Shown piece by piece: positions 1 through 9,541 of a stretch of 64,000 nucleotides of DNA. Numbering within the stretch: the stretch's first letter is position 1; the number at the start of each line of letters is the position of its first letter. Source of the stretch: Stutzerimonas stutzeri (lineage in GTDB: Bacteria; Pseudomonadota; Gammaproteobacteria; Pseudomonadales; Pseudomonadaceae); NCBI RefSeq assembly GCF_024448955.1, contig NZ_JAMOIH010000008.1, positions 124,001-188,000 on the forward strand, read 5' to 3'. Both the position numbers and the translations under genes were made by a program. The notes below the pieces were generated by a model that did no database searches, was not told the DNA's origin, and saw nothing but the letters and a program-made list of their open reading frames with translations.

Positions 1-623
1 TACTGCTGGTCGCCACCATTGGCCTGCTTCCGCTGGCGGTGGTCACCATGACCGGTTTTCTCAAGATCTCCGTGGTGCTGTTCCTCATCCGTAACGCACT
101 GGGCGTTCAGCAGACGCCACCGAACCTGGTGCTTTACGGCATTGCTCTGATCCTGGCCGTGTATGTCACTACCCCTCTCGCAGGAGAGCTGTTCCGTCAA
201 TTGGAGAACCGACCCTTGGCGCTCGACAGCGTCGAGGAGGTGAAAGCCGCCGCCGGTGTGCTTCGCGCGCCGTTGCAGGCGCATCTGTCGCGCTACGCTG
301 AGCCGAGCGAGCGGGCATTCTTTCTTGATGCCACCGAGGACCTATGGTCGGAAGAAGCGCGGGCTGACCTGCGCGATGATGATCTGGTCGTCCTGATCCC
401 GGCGTTCGTCAGCTCGGAGCTGACCCGCGCGTTCGAGATAGGCTTCCTGCTCTACATACCCTTCCTAGTGATCGATCTGATCGTCTCCAACGTGCTAATG
501 GCGATGGGCATGATGATGGTTTCGCCGACGCTGATTTCGATCCCCCTGAAGATATTCCTGTTCGTGGCGGTCGATGGCTGGTCGCGGCTGATGCATGGTC
601 TGATCATGAGTTACGGAGGCTGA
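1..623 (+). CDS. sctR: T3SS export apparatus protein SctR (5' truncated)
   Basis: Inner-membrane export-gate subunit of a type III secretion system (HrcR/YscR/FliP family). The reading frame is open from base 3, so the gene starts outside the window; 206 residues are visible and I estimate only 10-15 are missing. The visible part has the family layout: hydrophobic N-terminal helices (TGFLKISVVLFLIRNALG), a soluble acidic middle around residues 65-125, then two C-terminal helices with the FEIGFLLYIPFLVIDLIVSN block and a VDGW-containing tail. The stop is one base before sctS, and the order sctR-S-T-U is the conserved T3SS order. A flagellar FliP is unlikely because of the VDGW tail and the neighbours, which are all non-flagellar. 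Confidence 0.93.
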   Translation, partial: LLVATIGLLPLAVVTMTGFLKISVVLFLIRNALGVQQTPPNLVLYGIALILAVYVTTPLAGELFRQLENRPLALDSVEEVKAAAGVLRAPLQAHLSRYAEPSERAFFLDATEDLWSEEARADLRDDDLVVLIPAFVSSELTRAFEIGFLLYIPFLVIDLIVSNVLMAMGMMMVSPTLISIPLKIFLFVAVDGWSRLMHGLIMSYGG

Positions 624-624
624 C

Positions 625-894
625 GTGGGCGAAGCCGCTTTCGTGGCGTTGATGAAGGACGCTGCGCTGCTGGTGCTGCTGCTGTCCGCACCGGCGCTTG
701 GCGTCGCTATCCTGGTCGGCTTTGGCGTCGGACTGTTGCAGGCGCTGACCCAGATCCAGGATCAAACCCTGCCGCAGGCGGTCAAGTTGGTGGCGGTGTT
801 GCTGGTGTTGATCGTCACCGGGCCGCTCTTGGGCGGCGAAGTGGCTGATCTGGCGGGACAGATGCTCGACCGTTTTCCTGCCTGGACCCGCTAG
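625..894 (+). CDS. sctS: T3SS export apparatus protein SctS
   Basis: Small two-helix subunit of the T3SS export gate (HrcS/YscS/FliQ family), which assembles with SctR and SctT. It is 89 residues, the normal family length, with a helix at about 12-38, a QIQDQTLPQAVK turn typical of the family, and a second helix at about 52-72. It starts with GTG one base after the sctR stop and ends three bases before sctT, so translation is probably coupled along the operon. An AGGC stretch at the end of sctR is the only ribosome-binding signal. Confidence 0.92.
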   Translation: MGEAAFVALMKDAALLVLLLSAPALGVAILVGFGVGLLQALTQIQDQTLPQAVKLVAVLLVLIVTGPLLGGEVADLAGQMLDRFPAWTR

Positions 895-897
895 GCC

Positions 898-1734
898 GTG
901 TTTGCCGGCGGGGAATTGGCCACAGCATTCTTCGATCTGGCCTATCCGTTACTCAGCGCATTCGGTTTGGCGGTCGCACGCGCGCTGGGCCTGGTGATGA
1001 TCACGCCTGCGTTCAACCGGCTCGGGCTGACCGGTCTGCTGCGTTCGGCGGTGGCGGTGGTCCTTGCGATCCCTGTGGCGCCTTCAGTGTTCTTGGCATT
1101 TTCGAGTCTGGACGCGCCGTCGCCTCTGATGCTGTCAGGGCTGTTGGTCAAGGAACTGGTGATCGGACTTGCGATCGGGCTGTTGTTCGGTATCCCGTTC
1201 TGGGCGGCCGAGGTCGCCGGTGAACTGATCGACCTGCAACGAGGGTCAACCATGGCGCAGTTGCTCGATCCGCTGGGTATTGGCGAGGCGAGTGTGACCT
1301 CGACCTTTCTCACGGTAGCGCTGATCGCATTGTTCTTCATGACCGGCGGGTTCATTGCCATGCTCGACGGCTTCTATCGCAGTTACACCCTTTGGCCAGC
1401 GCAGGCTTTGACGCCGGTATTGGTCGAGAGCACCGCGTTGCAGTTGCTGCACGTGCTGGACCGGCTGATGAGCATCGGTGTGCTGATGATCGCGCCCGTG
1501 GTCATCGCACTGCTGGTGGCGGATCTGCTGCTGGCATACCTGTCGCGAATGGCACCGCAGCTCCATGTGTTCGACCTTTCGCTGCCGGTCAAGAATCTCC
1601 TGTTCGCCTTTCTGCTGACGCTGTATGCCGCGTTCCTGGTGCCGTTCATGCTGACAGAACTGGAGGCTTTGCCGACGCTCTTCCAACGCTTCCTGGATTC
1701 GAGCCTCGCCATGGGGGCGGCTGCGTTCGACTGA
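898..1734 (+). CDS. sctT: T3SS export apparatus protein SctT
   Basis: Polytopic export-gate subunit (HrcT/YscT/FliR family), 278 residues with about six hydrophobic segments. It shows the family's LVMITPAFNRLGLTGLLR N-terminal block and the conserved middle GELIDLQRGSTMAQLLDPL (about 104-122), followed by LPVKN and a C-terminal helix. GTG start three bases after sctS. Unlike most T3SS operons, it does not abut sctU: about 240 bases separate them, and these contain a small coupled open frame (1880-1978). Placement between sctS and sctU makes the assignment firm. Confidence 0.92.
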   Translation: MFAGGELATAFFDLAYPLLSAFGLAVARALGLVMITPAFNRLGLTGLLRSAVAVVLAIPVAPSVFLAFSSLDAPSPLMLSGLLVKELVIGLAIGLLFGIPFWAAEVAGELIDLQRGSTMAQLLDPLGIGEASVTSTFLTVALIALFFMTGGFIAMLDGFYRSYTLWPAQALTPVLVESTALQLLHVLDRLMSIGVLMIAPVVIALLVADLLLAYLSRMAPQLHVFDLSLPVKNLLFAFLLTLYAAFLVPFMLTELEALPTLFQRFLDSSLAMGAAAFD

Positions 1735-1879
1735 CGGCGTGCCGCCTACTGCAATACCTCTGTCATCGTGTCGCGGCAGAGTCATACCAAAGCGGCTGGA
1801 TAGCCGCCTCGCATTAGCTTGTTTGGCTTCGGGATGGAAGTCGTGTCGTCTGGCGTCGATATCCCGAAGGAGACAACGC

Positions 1880-1978
1880 ATGTCCATCGTGTCCGGTGGC
1901 CTGAGTATGATCGGCTGCCCGTTGAGCCCCGCATGGCCGCTGGCACTGGTGCCTGAACGCGAGGCACGGCTGCGGTGA
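1880..1978 (+). CDS. possible 32-residue leader/small protein coupled to sctU
   Basis: A short open frame starting at ATG 1880 with an AAGGAG ribosome-binding site at 1867-1872, better than that of any neighbouring T3SS gene. Its TGA stop overlaps the GTG start of sctU as GTGA, so ribosomes finishing here could restart on sctU. The peptide begins MSIVSGGLSMIGC and contains two Pro-rich turns; I do not recognise it. It could be a leader that sets SctU dosage, or a remnant of a lost gene. Only the signals, not protein similarity, support it. Confidence 0.4.
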   Translation: MSIVSGGLSMIGCPLSPAWPLALVPEREARLR

Positions 1979-3021
1979 GTGACAAGAGCGAAGAGAAATC
2001 CCAGCCTGCATCCGACAAGAAGCTGCGTGATGCACGGCAGAAGGGACAGCTCTCAAAGAGTCAGGACCTCGTGACCGGCATGGTCATGCTCGTCTGCACC
2101 CTGTGTGTGGTCGTGCTGATCGACGGCATCCATGCCCGCGTGCAGCAATTTCTCGGCACTGTGGCACGCATCTATGTAGAGCCATTCGCCACGGTCTGGC
2201 CACGTGTGCAAGCAGAGGCGTTCAGCCTGCTGATAGCAGCAACGCTGCCGATCCTGGCGGCGACCGTCGCAACGGTCATTCTCACCAACGTCGCAGCCAT
2301 GCGCGGCATGGTGTTCACCGCAGAGCCGATCAAACCCGACATCCAGCACATCAATCCGGTTGCGGGCTTCAAACGCCTGTTCTCGATGCGCAGCATTACC
2401 GAATTTCTCAAAACGCTATTCAAGCTGCTGGTGGTAGCGGTGGCTCTGGTGATCGTCTATCGCCTCGGCTTGCAGGCCTTGATGGAGTCGTCCCGCTGCG
2501 GCGCCGCCTGCGTCTATTCCTCCTTCCTTTCACTCCTGACGCCGTTGGTAGTGACCGCACTCATCGCTTTTCTGGTCGTGGGGGCAGTGGACCTGCTGAT
2601 CCAGCGCTGGTTGTTCAGTCGCGAAATGCGCATGACCAAGAGCGAGCAGAAGCGTGAGCACAAGGACATGGAAGGTGACCCGCTGATCAAGCGTGAGCGG
2701 CGGCGTTTGCGGCAGGATTTCCAAACACCAGGCGCGCGCCTCGGTCTTGAGCAGGCGACGCTGATAGTGGGCCAGGCCGGTGGTTGGCTCGTCGGGCTGC
2801 GCTATGTTCGCGGGCAGACGCCTGTACCGGTCGTGGTGTTCCGCGCGGCACCCGAACAGTCTCCGTCGGTGCTGGCCCGCGCCGCGCAGCTCGGTCTGCC
2901 GCAGGCCACCGACAGCGAGCTGGCCGAGGCCATAGGCAAGCGCACACCGCCTGGCGCTCCGGTGCCTGATCGTTATTTCCAGCGTGTGGCGGACCTGCTG
3001 GTCGCCGCGCGGTTGATATGA
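1975..3021 (+). CDS. sctU: T3SS export switch protein SctU lacking the NPTH motif
   Basis: Export-gate and substrate-switch protein (HrcU/YscU/FlhB family), 348 residues, GTG start. It has the hallmark basic N-terminus with DKKLRDARQKGQLSKSQDL, four membrane helices up to about 205, and the cytoplasmic linker MTKSEQKREHKDMEGDP (about 220-236). In the family the next block is an NPTH motif that self-cleaves. Here the aligned positions 267-270 read QAGG inside LIVGQAGGWLVGLRY, while the following RGQTPVP block is conserved. The frame is otherwise intact to a normal C-terminus. The protein should therefore be unable to autocleave by the known route, unless another site substitutes. Confidence 0.9.
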   Translation: MSDKSEEKSQPASDKKLRDARQKGQLSKSQDLVTGMVMLVCTLCVVVLIDGIHARVQQFLGTVARIYVEPFATVWPRVQAEAFSLLIAATLPILAATVATVILTNVAAMRGMVFTAEPIKPDIQHINPVAGFKRLFSMRSITEFLKTLFKLLVVAVALVIVYRLGLQALMESSRCGAACVYSSFLSLLTPLVVTALIAFLVVGAVDLLIQRWLFSREMRMTKSEQKREHKDMEGDPLIKRERRRLRQDFQTPGARLGLEQATLIVGQAGGWLVGLRYVRGQTPVPVVVFRAAPEQSPSVLARAAQLGLPQATDSELAEAIGKRTPPGAPVPDRYFQRVADLLVAARLI

Positions 3022-3093
3022 GCGTGCATGACAGCTCGTTCATTGCTCTGCCCGTATGGGCCTGCCTTTCAACGAACCTTCGGAGAACATTAC

Positions 3094-5979
3094 ATGGCTC
3101 TGCTGATCGACGATTCGGGCGCGCGCCGTCTAGCGCGCAACCTTCAGACCCAGGCACAGGAAGAGCGCGAGCGTTTCCGCCAGGCCGTGCAGGAGGCTGT
3201 AGGCGATCGCGCCAGGGCTTCTGGCGATGCGCGTCTGGACCAGCAGCAACCACAGGAGCGACTGGTGGTCGTCGAGCGCGGCGATACCTTGAATGACATC
3301 GTCGAGGCGTATGACGTCGAGCTGCCGGAGGTCGAACAACTCAACCCGCAGCTGGAAAGTCTCGATCACATCGAAACCGGAGAGGTGCTGTTCCTGCCGC
3401 CACCATCACCTGTGGAGCTGGCTCAGCGACCCAACGGCGAAGCCTTGTTCCTGAATGATCTCTATACCCGCGGCAACGCCATCGAATACGCGGACGCCAG
3501 CGAGATCGACCACCAGGCCGAGGTCGACACGCTGGCGGCCGACGTCCGTGAATACCTCGGCGCGCTGCCTGACGGCGAGCGCAAAGATGCCGCGCAGCGC
3601 CTGTTCGATGAGAACTGGACCGATGCCGGACCGGCACAAATGGCGATAGAACGGGCCGCTAGCGCCGAAGGCATTACCCTTGCGGCGTCCTCGCATGCCG
3701 GTAGCGCCATCGAGACGAAGACCCGCCAGCTCGTTGCCGACGCGCAAGCGAAGACCGATCCGCTCGAACGTCTCGAGAGCCTGAACACAGGTTTCAAACA
3801 AGCATCACCCGAGGTACAGCAGGCGCTCCTGCGGTCGTCGGACGCGCGGGACATCATAGAGGGAGCTGCCGATCAGGCGTTGGCCGCGCTGACTGAAGAG
3901 CACAAGGATGCGGTGGACCCACACGTATTCAAGACCTTGGAGCTGTTCCGTCGCCTTGATGAAATGAGCGCCGATCTGGAACCCGCGCTCACCAGCGAAC
4001 TGGTCGAGGCGGCGTTGCCCGGATTGGAGGAGGCATTCGCCGAGTCGCTCAGTAGCGATTTTGGCGCGCTGCGTGTGGGGACTCAGGGCATGGACCACCT
4101 GCTCAATCTGACCGGCCGGCTCGACCCCCACGCCGATCAGCGTTCGTTGGAGCGGTTAAGCGCGATGGGCTTTTACCACATGCATGGCATCAGTCAGCAT
4201 CTCGGCGGAGGTGGCAGCCTGAACTATCCCCTCGCGCTTGTCGGGCACTACGAGGGTGACTTCCCGACCACGCTCACTGAAGGCGACATCCTTCCCGGCT
4301 TGACACAGAACACACAGCGCATCGGCGAGCACGTCGATGCCTACCAGAACCATCTGCTGGAGCTGACTTGGCTGGAGGAAAACGGCGGATCGGTGATGAC
4401 CGATGACCAACTCGCCGATGCGGTAGACCAGTACGTCGAGGGCAACGAGGGCTGGCAGAAAAAGGCCACCGACATGCGCGATCAGCTTGCCGATGATGGT
4501 GAGCAGGTGCTGGAAAACCTCGCAACCATCGACGCGCACTACCCGGAGCTATTTGAAGGTGAGGAAGAATTCGCGACCGAACTGCAGAACATGGGCAGCG
4601 CTGAACTGGATGCTCGGCTGAACCGCATCGAGAACCCCGAAGAACGCGCCTTCGCAAGGGAACTGATTGCATCCTTCGATAACCCCGACACCTTTACCGC
4701 GCTAGGCATGGCACTCGATCGTGATCCGTCGCTGCTGTCCGACCCGCAAAGCATGCAGCTGCTCGGCCAGTACGGTCGTTTGACCGACCGGGGGCGCAAG
4801 TTCGTCGAGGAAACGGCCACACAAATCATCCGCCGTACCGTGTTACCGGAGCTTGCCTCGCTCGATCCCGCCAACCCGAAGAGCTACCAGTACGCGCAGA
4901 ACGCGCTGGACAATTTCAACAGCAAGTCGACCGCTCGTTTGCTTGGGGTGACCGAAGCCGACCTGGACGAGGCGATGAAGGTGATCGAGCGTGCAATGCC
5001 GCAGCCGGGCGAGAGCACCGTCGATGCGCGTGCCCGGTTGCAGACGATGAACGACGATTTCAATCGGCTGAGTTCGACCCGTTCCGGCGTGCGTGCCTTC
5101 AACCGCGACACTGCGCCCGGGCAGGTCCTGCGACTGTTGGGTGTGGTCGGCAATACGGCGGTTATGTTCAATTCACAGACGAACCTGGTGGACGACCCGA
5201 ATGTCTGGACGGCGCTGAAACTCTCCCTGGATACCGCCGGCGTGGCGCAGAAAACCACGGAGTTGATGATCGGTGCCGGCATGTTCGAAAAGGGCGGCAC
5301 GCTCGACAAACTGGTCGGCGGCAGCAATCGCATGCCGGTGAAGGTGCTCGGTGTGCTGACCTCGCTCTACGACTTCCGCAATGCCTGGCAGGCTGGTAAT
5401 CAAGGGGATGCGGGGGCAGCGGCGCTGTATGCCAGCACCGGCGTGGGCGGGGTGATGGCGGCGGTCGGCACCGGCAGTATGTGGGGACCGATCGGTATCG
5501 GCGTGGTGTTGCTGGGTACCGGAATCCACATGAAGTACGACCAGGTCAAGCGGGCCAACCAGTACCAGACTGAAACCACGGTGACGTTCCTGACACAGGC
5601 CGGCTTCAGCAACAGTGCTGCCCAAATACTCTCGGATCAGAGTGGGGAAGGGTATAGCGTGTTGCCCCTGCTCGAGCGCTACGCCAATAGCCGGGGATTC
5701 GACCTCAATGATGCAGCTGATCAGCAGGGATTCGTCTCCTGGATCAATGCGATGCCCGCGGACCGTCTTGGTGTGCTGCGAGACAATCTTCACCGGTCCC
5801 TGGATGAGGTCGACAATGATCTCGAGCAAATTCCGGACGCCAGCGACGACGATGACTTCTTTGAATTCAACAACACCGATCGCCCACACTTCACCTACAG
5901 TGGCTACGCAACGCCCCTGTCGATGAATCAGCTGGACACGGTACTGCAGATCCTAGACCTGCAAACACTTCCTAGCTAA
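3094..5979 (+). CDS. large LysM-domain protein linked to the T3SS (function unknown)
   Basis: A 961-residue protein beginning at ATG 3094, chosen over the in-frame ATG at 3028 because CGGAGA precedes it at 3081-3086 and the upstream 22 codons look non-coding. A LysM-like module lies at about 54-104 (VVVERGDTLNDIVEAYDVEL, then LNPQL and LFLPPP). A long helical, polar and Asp/Glu-rich body follows. One hydrophobic Gly/Ala-rich stretch lies at about 775-812, and an acidic tail holds ASDDDDFFEF. There is no Sec signal peptide. Its place just behind sctU suggests a secreted T3SS substrate or helper, and size plus the C-terminal hydrophobic patch recall HrpK-type putative translocators. That comparison is inference only. 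Confidence 0.7.
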   Translation: MALLIDDSGARRLARNLQTQAQEERERFRQAVQEAVGDRARASGDARLDQQQPQERLVVVERGDTLNDIVEAYDVELPEVEQLNPQLESLDHIETGEVLFLPPPSPVELAQRPNGEALFLNDLYTRGNAIEYADASEIDHQAEVDTLAADVREYLGALPDGERKDAAQRLFDENWTDAGPAQMAIERAASAEGITLAASSHAGSAIETKTRQLVADAQAKTDPLERLESLNTGFKQASPEVQQALLRSSDARDIIEGAADQALAALTEEHKDAVDPHVFKTLELFRRLDEMSADLEPALTSELVEAALPGLEEAFAESLSSDFGALRVGTQGMDHLLNLTGRLDPHADQRSLERLSAMGFYHMHGISQHLGGGGSLNYPLALVGHYEGDFPTTLTEGDILPGLTQNTQRIGEHVDAYQNHLLELTWLEENGGSVMTDDQLADAVDQYVEGNEGWQKKATDMRDQLADDGEQVLENLATIDAHYPELFEGEEEFATELQNMGSAELDARLNRIENPEERAFARELIASFDNPDTFTALGMALDRDPSLLSDPQSMQLLGQYGRLTDRGRKFVEETATQIIRRTVLPELASLDPANPKSYQYAQNALDNFNSKSTARLLGVTEADLDEAMKVIERAMPQPGESTVDARARLQTMNDDFNRLSSTRSGVRAFNRDTAPGQVLRLLGVVGNTAVMFNSQTNLVDDPNVWTALKLSLDTAGVAQKTTELMIGAGMFEKGGTLDKLVGGSNRMPVKVLGVLTSLYDFRNAWQAGNQGDAGAAALYASTGVGGVMAAVGTGSMWGPIGIGVVLLGTGIHMKYDQVKRANQYQTETTVTFLTQAGFSNSAAQILSDQSGEGYSVLPLLERYANSRGFDLNDAADQQGFVSWINAMPADRLGVLRDNLHRSLDEVDNDLEQIPDASDDDDFFEFNNTDRPHFTYSGYATPLSMNQLDTVLQILDLQTLPS

Positions 5980-6213
5980 TTGGCACGTTGCGGCTAAGAC
6001 CGAACGGGGCGCCAAGTCGGCCGGCTGGCGCTGAGTGACACGAGCGTAATAGCTCGGTGTGCGTCACGCCGTCGCAACGAAAGTCTGGTCGCACGTGCAG
6101 TACCCCCTCTTATACCGGCTCAGCCCAACGTAATCTGGCATGTACGAAAGTGTGTACCTAGAGTAGATGTGGCGTGAAAATTTCGTTGCTAATTCAATAA
6201 TATAGATGGCCGT

Positions 6214-6236
6214 TTCGAGTCTCTCCGTCCGCACCA
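6214..6236 (+). repeat. tRNA-Leu 3'-end fragment (putative att site)
   Basis: The 23 bases read as a T-loop (TTCGAGT), the 3' half of a T-stem (CTCTC), a seven-base acceptor strand (CGTCCGC) and ACCA. This matches the 3' end of gammaproteobacterial tRNA-Leu genes whose T-arm is GAGAG-TTCGAGT-CTCTC. The bases upstream (GCCGT) do not form the matching T-stem and no tRNA body is present, so this is a fragment and not a gene. Such 3' copies are left at the far end of elements that integrate into tRNA genes. Confidence 0.7.
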
Positions 6237-6247
6237 TCTAAAACGCT

Positions 6248-6272
6248 GAAAGCCCCGTATTCCGGGGCTTTC
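6248..6272 (+). terminator. strong hairpin behind the tRNA-Leu fragment
   Basis: A perfect ten-base-pair stem, GAAAGCCCCG and CGGGGCTTTC, with a five-base loop. It sits 11 bases after the CCA of the tRNA fragment, where tRNA terminators usually lie. There is no long T run, so its strength as an intrinsic terminator is uncertain. Confidence 0.6.
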
Positions 6273-6622
6273 GCGTATCTGAGGTAGCGTAAAAGGGCGT
6301 GTATTTGTTCCCAATGCGTTCCCATGGAAAGAGTGACGGCAGACCAAAAACCACCCAGGCCGGAAAAGCCGCGATTTGGTTGAGCGTTAGTGCCTTATTT
6401 CTCAGCGTATTACCTAGAGTTTGTTTCACCCGAGTAGCACTATTCCAGCGACTAGCAGCTTCGACAGGCACTTGCATTAAGGCTGGGCCTATTGCTTGAA
6501 CTCGGAGGGAAAACTTACGTCGTCACGGCGCGCTGGCGTTGGTCCAGCACGCCGGCTCTATGATCGAGCCGATACGAGCCTTGGTTGCAGCACTAGGCTG
6601 TTAATCGGCTCGCCGAAATGAC

Positions 6623-7720
6623 TTACTGACCCTGGGTCACGAAGGCCGAATTTCCCGTACCGTTTTGCATGATGAGCGCCGTTTCCTGAGTGACGCTGCT
6701 GGAGTTTCCGATCTGTACCAGCGAAGCGAAGTTCTCGGTGCCTGTCTGCTGGATGTCGCCGACACCGTAGTAACCCGTCTGATCAACGTCGATCTCGTTG
6801 CGAGTACCGTTCTGGGCGATGGTCAGGCTGCTGCCGTCGAAGTCCTGACGAATGTCTACCCGGTTGAAGTCGCCGGTGGAGGTGCCTTCTACCGTCGTCG
6901 AGCGGCCGCCGTGCTGGGCGGTCAGCTCATTTCCCGTTCCGTCCTGGGTGAAGCTGAAGCTGCCGAAGCCGCTGCTTTCCGATACGTCGGCGGTATTGTC
7001 CGCGCCGATCTGTACCAGGCGCACGTCGCCTGCGCTGTATCGACTGGCTTGCTGTGAGAGGTTGACCTCGTTACCGGTACCGTCTTGACTGATCGAGGCA
7101 AAGGCTCCTGAAAATGCGCCGTCCTGGCGGAAGTCGATGGCATTGGCATTCCCGGTCTGGCTTATATAGGCAGAGGTATTTCCGAACTGCTCGACCAGAG
7201 CGGTATTTCCGTTGCCGGTCTGCTCCGCGCTGAGATGGTTGGCGGTCATTTGCTGCGTCACATCGACAGAGTTGCCTTCGCCGTTCTGGTAAATGTCAGC
7301 GACGCTGACGGCACCGTCGACCTGTTCGACATAAGCGAGATTCTGGCGACCGATTTGCGAAATGGTCGCCGTATGGCCCACTTCCCCGTAAGCCTCCTGG
7401 TAAACGGTGGCGAGGTTGTAGCTGCCGCCCTGTGAGACGTTTGCCTGGCTGCCTAACCCGTCCTGCTCGATCGTCGAGATATTGCCCGCGCCGCGCTGCT
7501 CGCTGGAGGCCGTCAATTCCGATCCGTTCTGTAATGTGTAGGCAACATTGGCATCGCCATCTTGGATCTGGCTGCTGTAGTTATCTGTGCCGGTCTGCTG
7601 TACCACATCGGCATAATTGTCGGTGCCGGTCTGGTCTTGTTGTGCCTCGTTGAGGGCCGCAGCCTGATTCGCAATCAGTAACGAGATAGCGCCTGCTAGT
7701 AGTGTTTTTGTTTTAAGCAT
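6623..7720 (-). CDS. curlin-repeat (CsgA/CsgB-like) amyloid protein
   Basis: A secreted protein of 365 residues built almost wholly of curlin repeats, at least 14 copies of Q-x-G-x-x-N followed by a short beta strand ending in Q (for example QTGTDNYADVVQ, QNGEGNSVDVTQ, QTGTENFASLVQ). The start is ATG 7720, where AAGGAA precedes and a signal peptide begins (MLKTKTLLAGAISLLIANQAAA); the longer open frame upstream lacks these. It would be exported and fold into an extracellular beta-solenoid amyloid. It is more than twice the usual length of CsgA/CsgB, and no csgD, E, F or G gene lies in the window, so its secretion channel must be elsewhere. Confidence 0.85.
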   Translation of the reverse strand: MLKTKTLLAGAISLLIANQAAALNEAQQDQTGTDNYADVVQQTGTDNYSSQIQDGDANVAYTLQNGSELTASSEQRGAGNISTIEQDGLGSQANVSQGGSYNLATVYQEAYGEVGHTATISQIGRQNLAYVEQVDGAVSVADIYQNGEGNSVDVTQQMTANHLSAEQTGNGNTALVEQFGNTSAYISQTGNANAIDFRQDGAFSGAFASISQDGTGNEVNLSQQASRYSAGDVRLVQIGADNTADVSESSGFGSFSFTQDGTGNELTAQHGGRSTTVEGTSTGDFNRVDIRQDFDGSSLTIAQNGTRNEIDVDQTGYYGVGDIQQTGTENFASLVQIGNSSSVTQETALIMQNGTGNSAFVTQGQ

Positions 7721-8803
<1,083 letters not shown>

Positions 8804-8939
8804 GTCGCAGCGACGAATAGAGTTGGCGTAGCCGGGTCGAGCCTAAGCGGCTGACAAAGCCGACGCTTCATTCCGGTAAAGCACATGTAGCGGGGAGTGG
8901 AGCGGGGTGCGCGACCGAGGCGGTTAGCGCCAGGACAGG

Positions 8940-8964
8940 CGCTGCGTCCGTAAGGACGTCAGCG
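8940..8964. terminator. hairpin downstream of the HU gene
   Basis: CGCTGCGTCC, a GTAA loop, then GGACG-T-CAGCG forms a ten-pair stem with one bulge, 26 bases beyond the HU stop on the minus strand. A second, weaker inverted repeat (CCGGTATC/GATACGG) follows at 8968-8985. Neither has a T run, so intrinsic termination is only possible. Confidence 0.4.
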
Positions 8965-8989
8965 ACCCGGTATCCGAGATACGGATGGA

Positions 8990-9262
8990 TTAGTTCACCG
9001 CATCCTTCAGCGACTTGCCTGGCTTGAAGCCTGGCAGCTTGGCTGCGGAGATCTTGATCGTTGCGCCGGTCTGCGGATTGCGGCCGTCACGGGCGGCGCG
9101 CTCCTTGACAGCAAAGGTACCGAAGCCAACCAGCGTCACGCTGTCGCCGTTCTGCAGGGTATTGGTCACGCTTTCGGTGAAGGCGTCCAGTACGCGAGTG
9201 GCGGTGCTCTTAGGGACATCGGCGGAGGCTGCGATCGCTTCAATCAACTCGGCTTTATTCAC
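8990..9262 (-). CDS. hupB: DNA-binding protein HU
   Basis: A 90-residue HU-family nucleoid protein that binds and bends DNA as a dimer. The sequence [27 protein letters not shown], the VTLVGFGTF strand and the GRNPQTG DNA-binding arm (about 61-67) are diagnostic. The start is GTG 9262, which gives the canonical first residues (fM)NKAEL; the longer open frame upstream is not HU-like. It is closer to Pseudomonas hupB/hupN-type HU than to IHF. Monocistronic by context. Confidence 0.92.
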   Translation of the reverse strand: MNKAELIEAIAASADVPKSTATRVLDAFTESVTNTLQNGDSVTLVGFGTFAVKERAARDGRNPQTGATIKISAAKLPGFKPGKSLKDAVN

Positions 9263-9541
9263 GGGTGTGGCTCCAGATTGGATGGGGGGACAGTATAAGC
9301 AGCGTCTCGCTCTGTCGCCTGCGGCAAATTTCCTCTTTTTTAAAAATATCCCGCGCGGGCCGACAAATCCGCATGCTGCGGCTGATTCGAACGCTTCTGT
9401 CTGGACAGCGGCTTTTCGGCTTCGGTTCATTCATCTGCAGTCCGGTCATCGGCAGCGCCGATGACCTGGGCTGTTGCAGAAGTGTGACTGGATAGGCGTC
9501 CCACCATCGCGTTTAGGTAAATGTGGTGGCGGTATCGAGAG

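Larger units (their letters stand above)
5980..6622. other. gene-free stretch with tRNA-Leu fragment and hairpins
   Basis: No convincing gene. It holds an imperfect hairpin at 6035-6067 (GTGAC and GTCAC arms, inner GAGC/GCTC) just after the T3SS-linked gene, the tRNA-Leu 3' fragment at 6214-6236, its hairpin terminator, and a GTTCCCA direct repeat at about 6308-6325 spaced like integrase arm sites. Local composition is more AT-rich around 6170-6210 than the flanking genes. It looks like the edge of a mobile element. Confidence 0.5.

Noticed and set aside
1739..1978. Longer 79-codon version of the frame ahead of sctU
   Set aside because: The first 47 codons lack a ribosome-binding site and overlap non-coding sequence; only the part from ATG 1880 has good signals.
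6238..6477. 79-codon minus-strand frame near the tRNA-Leu fragment
   Set aside because: It reads through the hairpin terminator and has no recognisable integrase or other motif; too short and unconserved to annotate.
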